NCBI GenBank assembly: GCA_029379385.1
Contig: CM055615.1
Span: forward strand, 1,054,001 to 1,118,000
DNA from: Quillaja saponaria
Lineage: Eukaryota; Streptophyta; Magnoliopsida; Fabales; Quillajaceae
DNA length: 64,000 nt
Direction: 5' to 3'
The notes under the pieces were generated by a model, which did no database searches, was not told the DNA's origin, and was given only the letters and a program-made list of their open reading frames with translations. The position numbers were made by a program, and so were the translations under genes. Below are positions 22,045 to 34,500 of this stretch, piece by piece; within the stretch, counting starts at the first letter, position 1; every line of letters starts with the position of its first letter.

Positions 22045-24109
22045 CTACAAAAAATGACCCCATGTACCACATGGGCGTGGTCTTCTTCTTTTTGCCGGAT
22101 TTCGCCTAAGTGGTACACCCCTATCACCAAGATCTTCTGACTGAGTTATGTCATCAGCACCGCTAAATCCTTCCTCAACTTGCACACCTGAACCCATACC
22201 CGGGTCATATGATGCAAATGTACTACCATACTGAAAGTATGACACCTGCGATATGGGAGAGTTAAAAACCTCGCTTGATTGCTGTGCAAAGTCCGACATA
22301 AGCTGATGACTCATATAGATGAACTACTGGCCATATAAGGAGGTGGAGACATATATGCTGGAGATGGAATATACACATCTGATGGTCGGACATCAGCATC
22401 AACACGTCCATAAGATACCGACGGTCCAGGGACATCAGTCATACTGCATCTGCGACGTTGTGATGATGATGATGTCAAATTAGTAGAATAGGAAGGAGCT
22501 GGATCACCATGGATAAGACCAACTCGTGTAAAATATCTCCTACTGATACGTCTATACCACTCATTGTACTCGGGTGTATGAGCAACATGACCATGTGCAA
22601 CTCCCCGAAGATCACCTGTCTGGACCAGCTTGTATCTCATGCCCCAAATGGCTATGTGGTTAGCATGTAGCCAACGGTAGTCTGCGACGTCCCGTCCCCG
22701 AAGATCACATTTATGCAAGGTTTGATCGGCCTCAATGTCAGTAAGGTTTTCTGGTATAGGTTGCTGATATCCAAACTGATGCATTACCCTATCCACTCTC
22801 TGATACTCAACAATATGAAAACATATTATGGGTACTTTAGCACCCCAAATATGCTGGTCTCGATAACAATAGGTTGGTATCAGGTGTCTTAGCTCATCAT
22901 CAATGTAAGGTAATGATATGAACTGCAATTCAAAAACAGTGTCAATGTTTTAATAAATAAAACATTGAAACATGAATATATTAAATGATACATATATATA
23001 AGATACACTTGTAATTACCTGGTCTGCTAACATCCTGTCAAGCATCTCCCTATACCAAGACACCACATTATGGCCGATTTGAGTTACTTTGAACTTTACT
23101 CTCCACCTGCAAGTAATTAAAAATGTCAATTACAAGTCATTTACGTACCACACATTATAAGCAAATGCATAAAACTAATAATTTTACATACCTCGCACCT
23201 AAAGGACAAAAATCATCCCACGGAATGTTTGTCTCCCTCCTCGGTGAGAGAAAGGGTAGTCTCTCCCATGCCCATACCTGGAGTAATATCCAAGGTCCAA
23301 CAATTTCAGAACCATCAAGGTGAGTGGCATGACACATCTCCCTGTACAACCATGCCAGGGAGGCACTGCCCCAGCTGTACTGTCCTGCGACTTATAGGTT
23401 TTCCAGCAGAGATAAGAAACAAATGTGCACATGTGTACTCGTCTTACTGGTGAATAACAATCCACCCATCAGCTGTAATATATAAGCTTGTGCATATCTC
23501 TGCGCTGTAATATCATCACCGTCGGCTGGAAAATTCTGAAATGTCATTCCTAACCAGCTCATTTTCAATGTGTTACCCTTAACAAGCTGTAACAGGGGGC
23601 ACAACTCCTTATAATCGCTCGCATTCAGTTGCGACGTCAGCACCAACTTCGCCAGAGACAAGCTCACCGTCAACAGGTAAACCGAACAGAATACTAACAT
23701 CCTGTAGTGTGATGGTGGCCTCGTCGTGAGGCAGATGAAATGTGTGAGTCTCCGACCTCCATCACTCGACTAAAGCTGTCACAAGGTGCCAATCAAGCGA
23801 ACTAAACTCCACCCTGATCACACCGCCAAAACCTACCATAGTCATGTACTCCAATACACGAGGATTAATATTATTAAGAATCTCCCGGCCAAACACCACC
23901 TCCCTCCGACGGCATCTCAGGACATAGGCATCGCTCTAAAATTTTAAAAACATATTAGTAAGAACATTTCCACAAATAAAATGAAATTGAAAAATTAAAG
24001 GTAAATCGATTTGTTATTTACATACCTCGTGATCCGCAAAAACTCTAACGGATCGATGGCTATCATGTAGTCTAAGGACTGAAACATTTATTAGGGCAAC
24101 GAGATTCAT
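22045..24109 (-). pseudogene. MULE-borne plant mobile domain (PMD/MAIN-like) gene, decayed
   Basis: A probable first exon (24109-24026, MNLVALINVSVLRLHDSHRS, donor GAG/GTATG) leads to an exon from about 23935. That exon encodes the PMD core, including [17 protein letters not shown] and [10 protein letters not shown], hallmarks of the aminotransferase-like plant mobile domain. Further exons at 22928-22311 (SLPYIDDELRHL, then a proline/serine-rich segment) and a C-terminal frame 22314-22045 ending KRRRPRPCGTWG follow. Several stops interrupt the 23.3-23.9 kb part. Host PMD proteins (MAIN, MAIL1) act in gene and transposon silencing. PMDs carried by MULEs and Gypsy elements are an established but poorly understood association. 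Confidence 0.75.
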
Positions 24110-24411
24110 GAATCTGCATAATAAAAGACAAATCAAATATAATGTTAATATGTATATACAACAATAATGTTACGATTTAATGTAATGGGGAAAGACTTAG
24201 ATAAAATGGCAAATACTTGAAAAATTCTTAATAATATTACAATAATACACGACAATAATGTTTATTAATTTTAAAATAATTTTACATGACATGTAGGGGA
24301 CATAATGCCTAATATCTACATAATAAAAAACTAGAAACAAATACATAAATAGGAAAACTCTTACATTTACATTAAAGTAAAGAATGCGATAATGGAACTT
24401 GTCTTTTAAGA

Positions 24412-26775
24412 TCATGTAATGTTAGGACAATTTTTACGATTGTGTCCCTCTTGCCTACAAAAACCACACCTATGTTACCTCGAGGACTCTGTAATGTCCA
24501 TCTCATTATGAATTTGATGTGTTTTCGGCCTACCCTTCTTTCGCAATTTGGACATGTCAGGAACCACATGGGGGAACTGGAATTGCGGCCAATAGTCATC
24601 ATGCATCACTGGGTTGAATTGTGGAGTGTATACAAGCTGCTGATTTCTCAGTTTATACCACTCCCCAATAAAGTCGTTATAGTTCAGATGCATGCTTGCA
24701 CAAGTTGCTATAACATGCGAGCATGGGAGAATGTATTGCTGGGGTTTGTTGCATGTGCAAGTTCTTTCATTTAAACGCACAGTATGCTGGTTGCCGCCCT
24801 TTCGGGCTTGCCATCCACGAAATTGCGTTTTTATTTCAATTATCCCCAAATCCGGTATGAAACTGTCTCAACTGGTGTCCACCTGCTCTCTCTGCCCAAT
24901 TTTGGATTTTTTCTATAGTGTCGGTTGTGTATTGATTGCCAGCATTTAGCTAAGCATTAATGTACGCCCGATGTTCCATGAAATATTTAACACACCGGTA
25001 AAATGTCAACTGCACCAGTGCAGTGATTGGGACTTGTTGCGCTCCCTTCAAGACATTGTTCATGCACTCCCCCAAGTTCGTGGTCATGAAGTCAAAGCGG
25101 TGACTTCCGTCATGTGCCAATGCCCACTGCTACAAAGGAATTCTACCAATCAATGCAGCATAATCAGAGTCCAAGCGAACAAACTTCTTGAAATATTTAT
25201 TGAATTTGCGTTTTTGAGTTTGACTCGCAGTGTGGATGAGGAGATTCTTTGCTTTCATATTCTTGTGGGTCTTATGAAAGTTGCTTGCAATATGCCTAAT
25301 ACAAAAAACGGTGATACCCATAAGGCTCAGTCCAGCCATTCCCAAGATCTGAAGCAGCAGAAATTATCCCGGCATGACAATCAGATATTAAGCAAATACC
25401 TACCCGTTGCGTTACATGCATGCGAAGCAAACTTAAAAACCATCCCCAACTATCTGTGTTCTCCTCCTCAACAATTGCAAATGCAAATGCAACTGGAACT
25501 AAACTATTGTTACCATCAACATTCCAAGATTACTAGTTAGGTTCACTTTCCATTCGAAGCGTGTGCTGGGATTGGTGACACGAAGTGCATTTAAATATCT
25601 AGGAAGCTCATTGTAGGATTCCTCCCAATTACCAAACACAAGATTTATTGCTTTCTTTTTCGCTTTGAATATTTTGCTCAAACTTGGACTATAATGGAAG
25701 TGATCTTTTATCATTGTAAGCAACACAGCTCCTGGTGTAGTTGGGTCTTCATTGATAGTATTTTTGATATATTCAGCAATGATGCCATTGTCCAGATTAT
25801 AATGATCATGAGTCATTCCGCTATAAACAGAGCTGTAAGCGACATCCAATTTCGTAATCTGAAACTTTTCAAATCTTTTACTAAAATGTCCTCGCAACCT
25901 CCACTTGCAACCCTGTTCGTGGAGCTTGCACCTGATATCCCATGTGTCCTTTTTGGACTTAACGACTATGAAAGCCACGTGGTTCATAATGTGCCAGTAT
26001 TTAATAGTATTTTTTAACTCGGCCTTCGTGTTAAACAACATGCCATTGTAAAATTCATTATGCAACTCCTATTGTGCATTTGGAACAATAACAGGGTTTA
26101 CTACACATGCCCTGGCAATGTTCACGTCCGTGTAAAAAGGATTCGAGACATATTCAGCAAATAAATCTTCTTCAGGAGCCTCGATAATATCATTGTCATC
26201 CACTTCAATGTTAAAATGATGATCAACGTTCAAATCAGGGATATCTAATCCATTGCCAATATCTTCTCCAGGAGCTTCTGAGTAATTCATCGGTGAATGC
26301 GGCCTAAGAGATGCTGATGCTTCTCCTACAACATGAGAACTGAGAAGATCGTATTGCCGCCTAGTAGTGGGGGATTCCATGAATATGTTTTCAGGATCCA
26401 GGTCAAGTGTGTCGTGACTCTGAACACAAGACAGGGACTCATCATGAAGTGTGAGCCTATGTAAATAAATCTCTAAAATAAATCCAGGGCCTTGCACGTT
26501 GGCATGCTGTACAAGTCCTCATCATCAGTTACTGCAACTAGACTATAGTGGGTTGAATTATTAATAGTACTTAGACATCGACAAATTATAGTCAGGTACT
26601 CTCTTCTTCTATCAACATTTAAGGACTTGCATAAACGAGCATGAAACTCTGCATACTTGATACGCTTGGGTACACAAATGCACTTAACGAGACCTGAATC
26701 GTATTCAAGCCCGTTCGAACCAATACGCATCTCACCATTAATGTAACACATAATTCCAATTTCTTCCATTATCAA
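24412..26775 (-). pseudogene. mudrA-type MULE transposase, decayed
   Basis: Domains appear in order on the minus strand across several frames. First is an N-terminal MuDR-type domain (26775-26473) and an acidic linker (26497-26069, EAPGEDIGNGLDIPDLN). Next is the zinc-finger DNA-binding domain (26065-25499, with the RCKLHEQGCKWRLRG Cys motif) and the DDE transposase core (about 25500-24950, including FCIRHIASNFHKTHKN). Then comes a SWIM finger (24849-24640, CTCNKPQQYILPCSHVI) and a CCHC zinc knuckle (about 24457-24410, CGFCRQEGHNRKNC). A TAA at 24475-24477 separates the last two, and frameshifts break the core. Transposase activity is lost in this copy. Confidence 0.85.
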
Positions 26776-28300
26776 ACTTGCACCTTCAAAATGCTTTAAA
26801 ATATTATAAAATTTCCTCCTTATATTGTTAATGAATTCACTAATTTACATAGATTAACTATAAACTACTACTAATAATAAATGATTCAAATTATAATATC
26901 CAAATTACTAATTAATTCAAACATCACAATTAATTCAAATTAAAAAAATCTAAATTACTAATTAATTCAAACAACACAAATTTATTACTTATAATGTATA
27001 TTGTAAATTAATTATATTAAAATATTATGGTTTCATCTTTAAGTTAATTATAAATATTTATTTTTCCTATTATAAATTAATTAAATAATAAAAAATCTCA
27101 TTACATATTAAAACATAAAAATACTATCTATAAATTAATTACATTAAAACATACAAATACAAAAAAATCTATTTATCATAAATATATTACTATAAATTTC
27201 CTAAAAAAAAAATTATTATTTATAAATTAGTCACAAATTTTAAAATAAAATTACTATTTCTTACAAAATAATAAAATCACTATTTATCATTATAAAATCA
27301 CTATTTATCATAGGTATATTACTTACCATAATTATTATGAATTAAATAAATTTTAATTTCGTAATAAATATATTAATTAATTTAAAATTATCAAAATTAC
27401 TAATTAATATATTAATTACATTAAAACATACAAATACAAAAATTATTAATTATTTCAAAACTCATTAAATTACTATTTTAAGGCAAACAAAATTACTAAC
27501 AAATTTAAACGTCACAAAATTACTAATTAATTTAAGTGTCACATAATTACTATTTTAAACTTATAAATATTATTTATTAATTTAAACATGAAAATTAATA
27601 ATTTATCATATCATAAATATACTAATTATTGCAATTATCATAAAAATTATAATTACAACAAATTTTTAATTATAACAAATAATAAAAATTAATATTTCAA
27701 CAATTATAATATAAAACTTCTGCAAGTATAGGTACATGCATACAATAATAATAAATACAACTTTTTACAAAATAAATACAACTTTATGACTTACCTAGGT
27801 AAGAAGCAAATGAGCAAAAAGTATCAACACGGGCAACGTGATTTCAACAATAATCCTAAAAAAAAACATAAATAAACTTAGAATAATAGAACATATATAT
27901 CGATTTTAACATTAAATGGTTTATATAATTTCTATTTATATTTTATTTTTTAAAAATTAAATAGTATACGTAATTTAAATAATTAATAAGTAAATATTAC
28001 TAATTATAATAAATAATATAAATTAATCGTAATATATATGATTAAAATTTGTAAAAATAATATATTGTAAATAAAATTTTCAATAAGAAAATAATTTAAT
28101 TTAACTAATAATAATAATTTTTTAAATTAAAATTTGTATAACTTATCAAGATTTTGCTTGCAAATAAAACGTGAGAGATATTAAAGTAGGAAGAACATGA
28201 AAATATTAAAGGACAAAAGAAATGAACGTGATTATAGATAAGAAAATAAGGGATGAATAGGTTGAGTTTGTTGGAGAGAGTCTCTGAGGTGAGAAACGAG
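26776..28300. other. Non-coding AT-rich 5' part of the MULE
   Basis: Very AT-rich sequence without coding potential, presumably promoter and leader of the transposase gene. Long stretches (for example around 27110-27300 and 27780-27900) recur in a diverged form at 51850-53300. Confidence 0.7.
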
Positions 28301-28365
28301 TGATCAAAGTAAGGAGAGTTTGAAAGTGGGAAGAGTTTGAAAGTGAGAAGAGTTTGAAAGTGAGG

Positions 28366-28402
28366 AGTGTCTTCTCCTCTGTATTATAGAGGAGAAGACA
28401 CT
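28366..28402. repeat. 15-bp perfect hairpin just inside the right MULE repeat
   Basis: AGTGTCTTCTCCTCT, a 7-base loop GTATTAT, then AGAGGAGAAGACACT. Three short direct repeats of a GAAGAGTTTGAAAGTG unit precede it (28310-28363). Confidence 0.85.
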
Positions 28403-28490
28403 TGCAGAGGGGGGGTCGATTATTGCGCCGGGAGGGGGGTCGATTATTGCGCGGGGGAAGGGGCCAGGTAAATGTGTGTGCGAGTGTGCT

Positions 28491-28865
28491 GCATCGCTAA
28501 GCTGCAGCCTAGCGATGCAGCTTTTGCAGGCTAGGGTAGCCTGCAAAGTTGCAGGCCTATATACAGTATGAAACCAGCTTTTGTAAAGTCAGGTTTCAGA
28601 CAATTATTTGTTCCCCACGGGCCCGTCCAGCGGGGCCCGCGTGGGGACAAAAACTGGGGTGAAACCGTTTACAAAACACGGTTTCAGTCAACATCAGCTT
28701 GGCTCATGAGGTGTGTGCTGTAGGGTCCGTGGGCCTACGCGGCATGCTTAGTCGGATCGAGAAACCGTGTTTTCAAAAGACGGTTTCAGACTTTATCCTA
28801 TTCTGACTATTAAGGTAAAAAATTTACTATTTTGTACAAAAATTATGGACCCTTCTATCCAAAAA
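28491..28865. repeat. MULE right terminal inverted repeat
   Basis: Inverted counterpart of 19469-19840, ending GGACCCTTCTATCCAAAAA. Immediately outside it begins GTTGGTCTGAATAAGAG, which is the SDR flank sequence found intact at 42204-42220. Confidence 0.88.
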
Positions 28866-29518
28866 GTTGGTCTGAATAAGAGATTTCTCTATAAATCATT
28901 TGATAAAGTAAACTATAAAATCAACTATGCCTTAAAAAAGATATTACATTTTAAAATCTTGGGTACTAGTGCCTATAGCTACTTGTTATAATTTCATACA
29001 GGATCTCACACATGAATTTAGGACACATTAATAATAAGGTTGCATACATGATTGAATCATAGTAGCAGATATCTAGAATCTCAGCCAAGCACACCTCAGT
29101 AATTACTCACACAGCCAGGTATTCCTCTCCGTACTCTATGTATTTTCTGATGGTAACTTTCAATAGAGCAAGATGCATATATATAAAGAGGAGAGGGGAC
29201 CTAACTATTTCATGTCAGATAAAATCATAAGAGTCCTTCCATTAAAGACTCCTAAAGTCACTCAACCCACACTTACTGCCAATTCAGATATAATCACATA
29301 AGAAGTGTGCTTAATCCCTATCTAAATAATCACATAAACTATATAAATTTTTACCAACATGTCTCAAATAGGCCAAATCTTAAACCCATTTTATTAGTAA
29401 AACAAAACCATACAGTTAATAACAGCCCACACATAAAATTTCTAACACTACTAGCCAGTACTAATAGTATCCCCTAGCAAAGCAACGCAAGCAGACAAGC
29501 GAAGCAATATCAGAAAAT
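28866..29518. other. SDR flank remnant, then CslG promoter and leader
   Basis: Bases 28866-28926 match 42204-42263 and are the continuation of the SDR copy 1 flank. From 28927 the sequence is unrelated and leads into the CslG gene. No other gene is seen. Confidence 0.7.
29180..29187 (+). promoter_or_regulatory. Candidate TATA box of the CslG gene
   Basis: TATATAAA is followed by AGAGGAGAGGGGACC, 332 bp before the start codon. It matches plant TATA consensus. A start site near 29210 would give a leader of about 300 bases. There is no transcript evidence. Confidence 0.35.
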
Positions 29519-32500
29519 ATGAAATCCCCCTCTAACCCAAATCAGAAACCCATCCTCCACACTTGTACAATTCAGCAGCCTCGTGCTACCCTTAACAAAA
29601 TTCATAGTCTTATTCATTTCTCAGCCATACTTGTCCTATTTTATTACCGGATAACCCGTCTATTCTTCACCGACGATTTCAAGGTACCCAAGTTACTATG
29701 GACTCTAATGACAATCTCCGAGTTCATTCTTGCCTTCATTTGGGTTCTCATCCAACCTTTCCGGTGGCGACCGGTGTCCCGTTCCGTCATACCAGAGAAT
29801 ATGCCGAAGGACATCAGTTTGCCGGCGGTGGACGTGTTTGTATGCACAGCTGACCCTCAAAAAGAACCCACAGTGGAGGTGATGAACACAATTTTATCAG
29901 CCATGGCTTTAGACTACCCGGCGGAGAAGCTCGCCGTGTATCTTTCCGATGATGGGGGTTCTGCTGTCACCTTATATGCTATAAAAGAAGCTTGTTGTTT
30001 TGCTAAGATGTGGCTTCCGTTTTGTAACAAGTATGGGATCAAATCAAGGTGTCCCGAGGCTTATTTTTCAAAGCTTGCCGCTGACGAGTGGCTTCACCGG
30101 AGTGTGGAATTCGTGGCAGAAGAAAAGGAGGTCAAGGTATACAATATTATATATTAAATTATCAAGAAAGCGTGATTCGTGCGGTCAATAAAATACTAAA
30201 TATTAAAATTTATACTATATACATATAATGCTTCTAGCACGGTTATTTTCTTCTTAAAATAATAATGTAAAAACATTGTCTTAAAATAATAATGTAAAAA
30301 TATTGTAATTATTGTATAAACGGGAGAGTAAGAGATAAATTTAAGAGATTGTTGTTGTTGTTTTTTTTTTTTTTTTTAAATAATTAATTAATTGAAGTTA
30401 ACAATATATGAGTTTTTTATTGTTTGTTAATTTTTTTCTTAGTTATATGGGAAATAAGGAAAAATAAATACTTTTTAATAAATTATAAAATTTTAATTTA
30501 CAAAAATGTTAAAATTTAGAATGTCACGATACTTCTTTTATAATATGTTATTTGACTTTAAAAAAACTCGTAAGACAATGTTTTGATTTTTAGTATAATA
30601 TAAATATAGATATAGATAGTATTGATACTGTTAGTAACCACATAATCAATCTGTTAGTACATTTTATTCAAACACAAAATTGCCCCCTTTATCTTTTTTT
30701 TCATCATTCACTTAAAAAACTCCCCCACAAATCTCAATTCTCAATACTTACTAACACAAAAACATGCATTTTTCGTTCATCCCTGCTGCTGGTGGTCGCC
30801 TGGGGCTTGTTTGGTGGAATTTCTTTTTCTATTGCTGTCTGACTGAAGCATTATTCAGACGGCTGAAATTAATTTTTGTTTCTCCAATACAAAGTTTGAT
30901 TTTGGCTAAATTATATCTCTTTATCCCAAGTAATTAATGAAAGCTACTACAATTGTTGTTAGTTGACTTCACTTCTATATGTGCAGGCTAATTATGAAGA
31001 GTTCAAGAGAAATGTGCAGAAATTTGGTGAGCAACAAGAAAACAGTCGTGTTGTGCATGATCGTCACCCTCATGTTGAGGTACGTAACAAATTTGGAAGC
31101 AAACTAAAACCTTGAACAAAGTTTACAAATTTCAAGCTAGCATTAACATATAACTATTTCGAAATTCTATATTTTCTCTGTAACAGCTCCTCTTATCTCT
31201 ACTAAGAGAGTGGGTACTAAAGCTGTCCATGCATGTATGTATGTGAAATCTGAATGCTTGTCCATGTACAAAATCAGATTAAACTTGAATATCCAATTTT
31301 GTTTTAGATTATACACAATAATTGGAATAACGAAGACCAAGCTCATGAGATGCCACTCCTTGTTTATGTCTCTCGTGAAAGAAGACCATCTCACCATCCT
31401 CGATTCAAAGCTGGAGCTCTTAACACCCTTGTCAGTCTCTTTCTCTCTCTTTCTCCCTTACACACTCACATGTATGACTTGAGTAGTACTAGAACTAAAT
31501 GTCTCCAAACCCATTAATTACAGCTTCGAGTTTCTGGCATCATCAGCAACAGCCCCTACATACTGGTTCTAGACTGTGACATGTACTGCAATGACCCAAC
31601 CTCAGCTAGACAAGCAATGTGCTTCCATCTTGATCCCCAACTGTCTAAAAATCTTGCTTTTGTACAATTCCCTCAAATATTCTATAACGCTAGTAAGAAT
31701 GACGTCTATGATGCCCAAGTCAGGGCGGCATACCAGGTAATGAACTTCAAACAATCTTCCATTATTAGATTTCTCAGATAAGCTAATGTAAGTAATTAGA
31801 ATTAAAAGTTTTATGATATTTTTGTTTTCAACTCAGACAAAGTGGCAGGGTATGGATGGACTTCAAGGACCAATTTTTTCTGGCACTGGCTTTTACTTAA
31901 AGAGGAAGGCAATGTATGGAAACCCTGATCAAGATGGTATGCCTATCTTTGCTTGAATTGGCACAAATTGTTTGTAATTTCTAGTTTCCTTAATTTGCTT
32001 ATATCAATATTAATGTTATTGCAGATAATTGTCTACTCAAGCCATATAAGAAATTTGGCATGTCTGGAGAATTTGTAGAATCACTTAAGGTCCTTAACGA
32101 ACAAGATGGTACCCAGAAGAAATTATTGGATGGATTTTTACAAGAGGCCAAACTATTGGCCTCGTGTGCCTATGAAACAAAGACAAGTTGGGGTAAAGAG
32201 GCAAGTATCATTGACAAACATACACTCATTGTATATCTACCTTAGATTACTTTCTTCTCTTCTGTGGACCTTAGCATTGTTCTATTATCGGTTGTTTATT
32301 GATTGCTAAGGCATCCCTTCATGAATTGCAGATTGGATTCTCATATGACTGTTTAATAGAGAGCACTTTCACTGGTTATCTTTTGCACTGCAGAGGGTGG
32401 ATATCTGTTTATCTTTATCCCAAGAGACCATGTTTTTTAGGATGCTGTCCTACTGATATGAAGGATGCCATGGTTCAATATACCAAGTGGATGTCTGAGC

Positions 32501-33451
32501 TATTTTCAATTGCTATCTCAAGATTCAATCCTCTGCTCTATGGGGTGGCAAGAATGTCCATTCTTCAAAGCCTGTGTTATGGATCCTTTACACTGGCGCC
32601 TATTTTGTCATTTCCTTTGTTCTTATATGGAACGGTTCCTCAATTATGCCTCTTGAAAGGCATATCTTTGTTTCCAAAGGTGAATTATCCAGACAAGCTT
32701 TTAACTATTTTCATCTACCATTTATTGTGTGCAAACATTCATAGGAATCTCCATCATACCTTCTTGTATATCAACATTTTAGGTTTACGTAGATTATCAA
32801 TTTCTCACATTTGTTGCTAGTTCCTCGCATTTTCAGTAGCAAATGAAGTTATTACTGCTCAATGTGAAATTTTGCCACTAAAAAAAATAAATTATTTTCT
32901 CCCTTTGATGAAACTGTAATGCCTCATTGGTTTGGATCAGCCCCAAATGACTAAAACATTTGCCTGGATGGTTGTCACAGGTTTCGGACCCATGGTTTGC
33001 TGTGTTTGCAGCTATCTTTGTATCCTCCCTGTGTCAACACTGGTTCGAGGTCCTCTCTTGTGATGGTACATTTACGACTTGGTGTAATGAACAGCGGAGT
33101 TGGCTTATAAAGTCGGTTTCCGGTAGTTTGTTTGGAGTTGTGGGCGCAATCTTGCAGCGGCTAGGCTTGAAGACAAAGTTTAGTTTATCAAACAAAGCCA
33201 TGGACAAAGAAAAGCTGGAGAAATATGAAAAGGGTAAATTTAATTTCCAAGGGGCTGCCATGTTCATGGTTCCTGTGTCTATTTTAGTCATACTGAACAC
33301 ATTTTGCTTCCTCGGTGGGTTTTGGAAAGTGATCATAATGAAGAATATCCTGGACATGTTTGGACAACTTTCTCTCTCTGCCTACGTTCTGGTTCTCAGT
33401 TGTCCAGTTCTTGAAGGGATGTTAACTAGAATCAGCAAGAAAATGGTCTGA
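29519..33451 (+). CDS. CSLG: Cellulose synthase-like protein G (CslG), glycosyltransferase family 2
   Basis: Eight exons: 29519-30136, 30987-31079, 31308-31430, 31524-31736, 31837-31936, 32025-32200, 32332-32679 and 32981-33451. They give 713 residues, a normal CslG length, with no breaks. Intron 6 appears to use a GC donor (GAG/GCAAGT). Two membrane segments near residues 30-80 precede the catalytic loop, and several follow it. Motifs are DDG at 144-146 and DCD at 295-297. Where other cellulose synthases have TED and Q-x-x-R-W, this protein has I-E-S (Ser452) and Q490-Y-T-K-W494. CslG proteins of spinach, soapwort, soapbark and legumes transfer glucuronic acid to C-3 of triterpenoid aglycones at the ER. 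That activity here is an inference from family and neighbours. Confidence 0.93.
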
Positions 33452-34500
33452 AGGTTTTGATGTAGAACATGTGACAATTGCATACCTCAGCAGGATGAGG
33501 TTTAAATTATCTTAATCATTGGGATTGTAATCAGTCACAAGTTTAGGAAACATAACTTCCCCTATCTATTTAATGTAGACTTAAAAAAACTTGATAATTT
33601 GTGATTTAAGTGAGATTAAAATAAAATTTTGGATTGAGATATCATCTCTTTGTGCCATATTTTGTTGTTCAATCTGGGTGTGCATGTGTTTAGTACTATT
33701 GCATTTGTTTTAGGTCAAAATATGTTCCAAGGATTTGAATACAGTGTACAATATGAATTAAAGGAGGAGATGCTACCTTCTTTTAGAAGACTAATCATAC
33801 TCGCAGTTTGATTTGTGCTTCTCTCTCAGGGATGGCAAATGCAATTCAAGTCTAAACGCCCCTTGTTTGTTGCAGCCACATCAGACTGGCTTTTGGTATG
33901 CAAGAAGTAGGTGCTCACCTCTTCTCAAAATGACAACAATTACATTGAAACTGTCACCCTTCCGATGATTTTTGAATATTTGTAAAAACAAGCACTAAAA
34001 TCACCAAAGTCTTGGGAGATTTTATTGTTATAAAATTTTATTACTATATATTTTTTGAATTTTTTTATTATTATTATTCAAATGGGCTCAAATTTAACTT
34101 TAAAATTGTTGAAATATGGACCATTTATCTTTAAATAATATCATATATATGAAAAAGAAAAATTTTGAAAAAAGATTACAGTCTCATTAATAATCTTTCA
34201 ATCTCTTGAAAAAATATTCTCTGAGTTCTTTTTTTTTAGACCAATCTGATATTGGTTCTAAGAAAAATAAAAGTTATTGGAAATGAGAACTTTACCTATT
34301 GAGTAGCAAAAAACCTAGTAAAATCTTCCTATTATTATACTGAAAGGAGAAAAGAACAATAAAATTAAAATTAGAAATAGTCTACTCTAGTCTCGAGTGG
34401 CACGAGCACAAGAAGTTAAAGGCCTAAAGGCCCAATCCTGGAAACCCTCCTCATCTAGGTCAAACGAAGCATTTTTCAGACAATTCCAAACAAAACAACC
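33452..34500. other. Intergenic DNA between CslG and EF-P
   Basis: CslG 3' flank, AT-rich middle, and EF-P promoter. No gene, RNA or transposon end is recognised. Confidence 0.5.

Larger units (their letters stand above)
19469..28865 (-). mobile_element. Mutator-like (MULE) DNA transposon, about 9.4 kb, coding strand minus
   Basis: The element is bounded by long terminal inverted repeats of about 372 and 375 bp that start TTTTTGGACAGAAGGGTCC on the left and, reverse-complemented on the right, TTTTTGGATAGAAGGGTCC. Inside, on the minus strand, lie a mudrA-type transposase (24412-26775), a plant mobile domain gene (22045-24109) and a third decayed reading frame (20818-21453). All carry stops or frameshifts, so the copy is not autonomous now. 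It interrupts the 3' flank of SDR copy 1. The corresponding uninterrupted flank at SDR copy 2 (42190-42263) approximates the empty site. I could not see an intact 9-bp target duplication. Confidence 0.88.

Noticed and set aside
23123..25540. Several plus-strand open frames of 66-189 codons
   Set aside because: They are antisense shadows of the PMD and transposase genes of the MULE. The minus strand carries the recognisable domains.
19461..28874. Target-site duplication of the MULE
   Set aside because: The 9 bases outside the ends (TGAAGTGAG left, GTTGGTCTG right) do not match. The SDR2 flank shows the approximate empty site, but small changes at the junction prevent calling a duplication.
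31167..31482. Open frames on both strands spanning CslG intron 2 and exon 3
   Set aside because: They cross splice sites and lack protein family features. The CslG exon 31308-31430 explains the coding signal.
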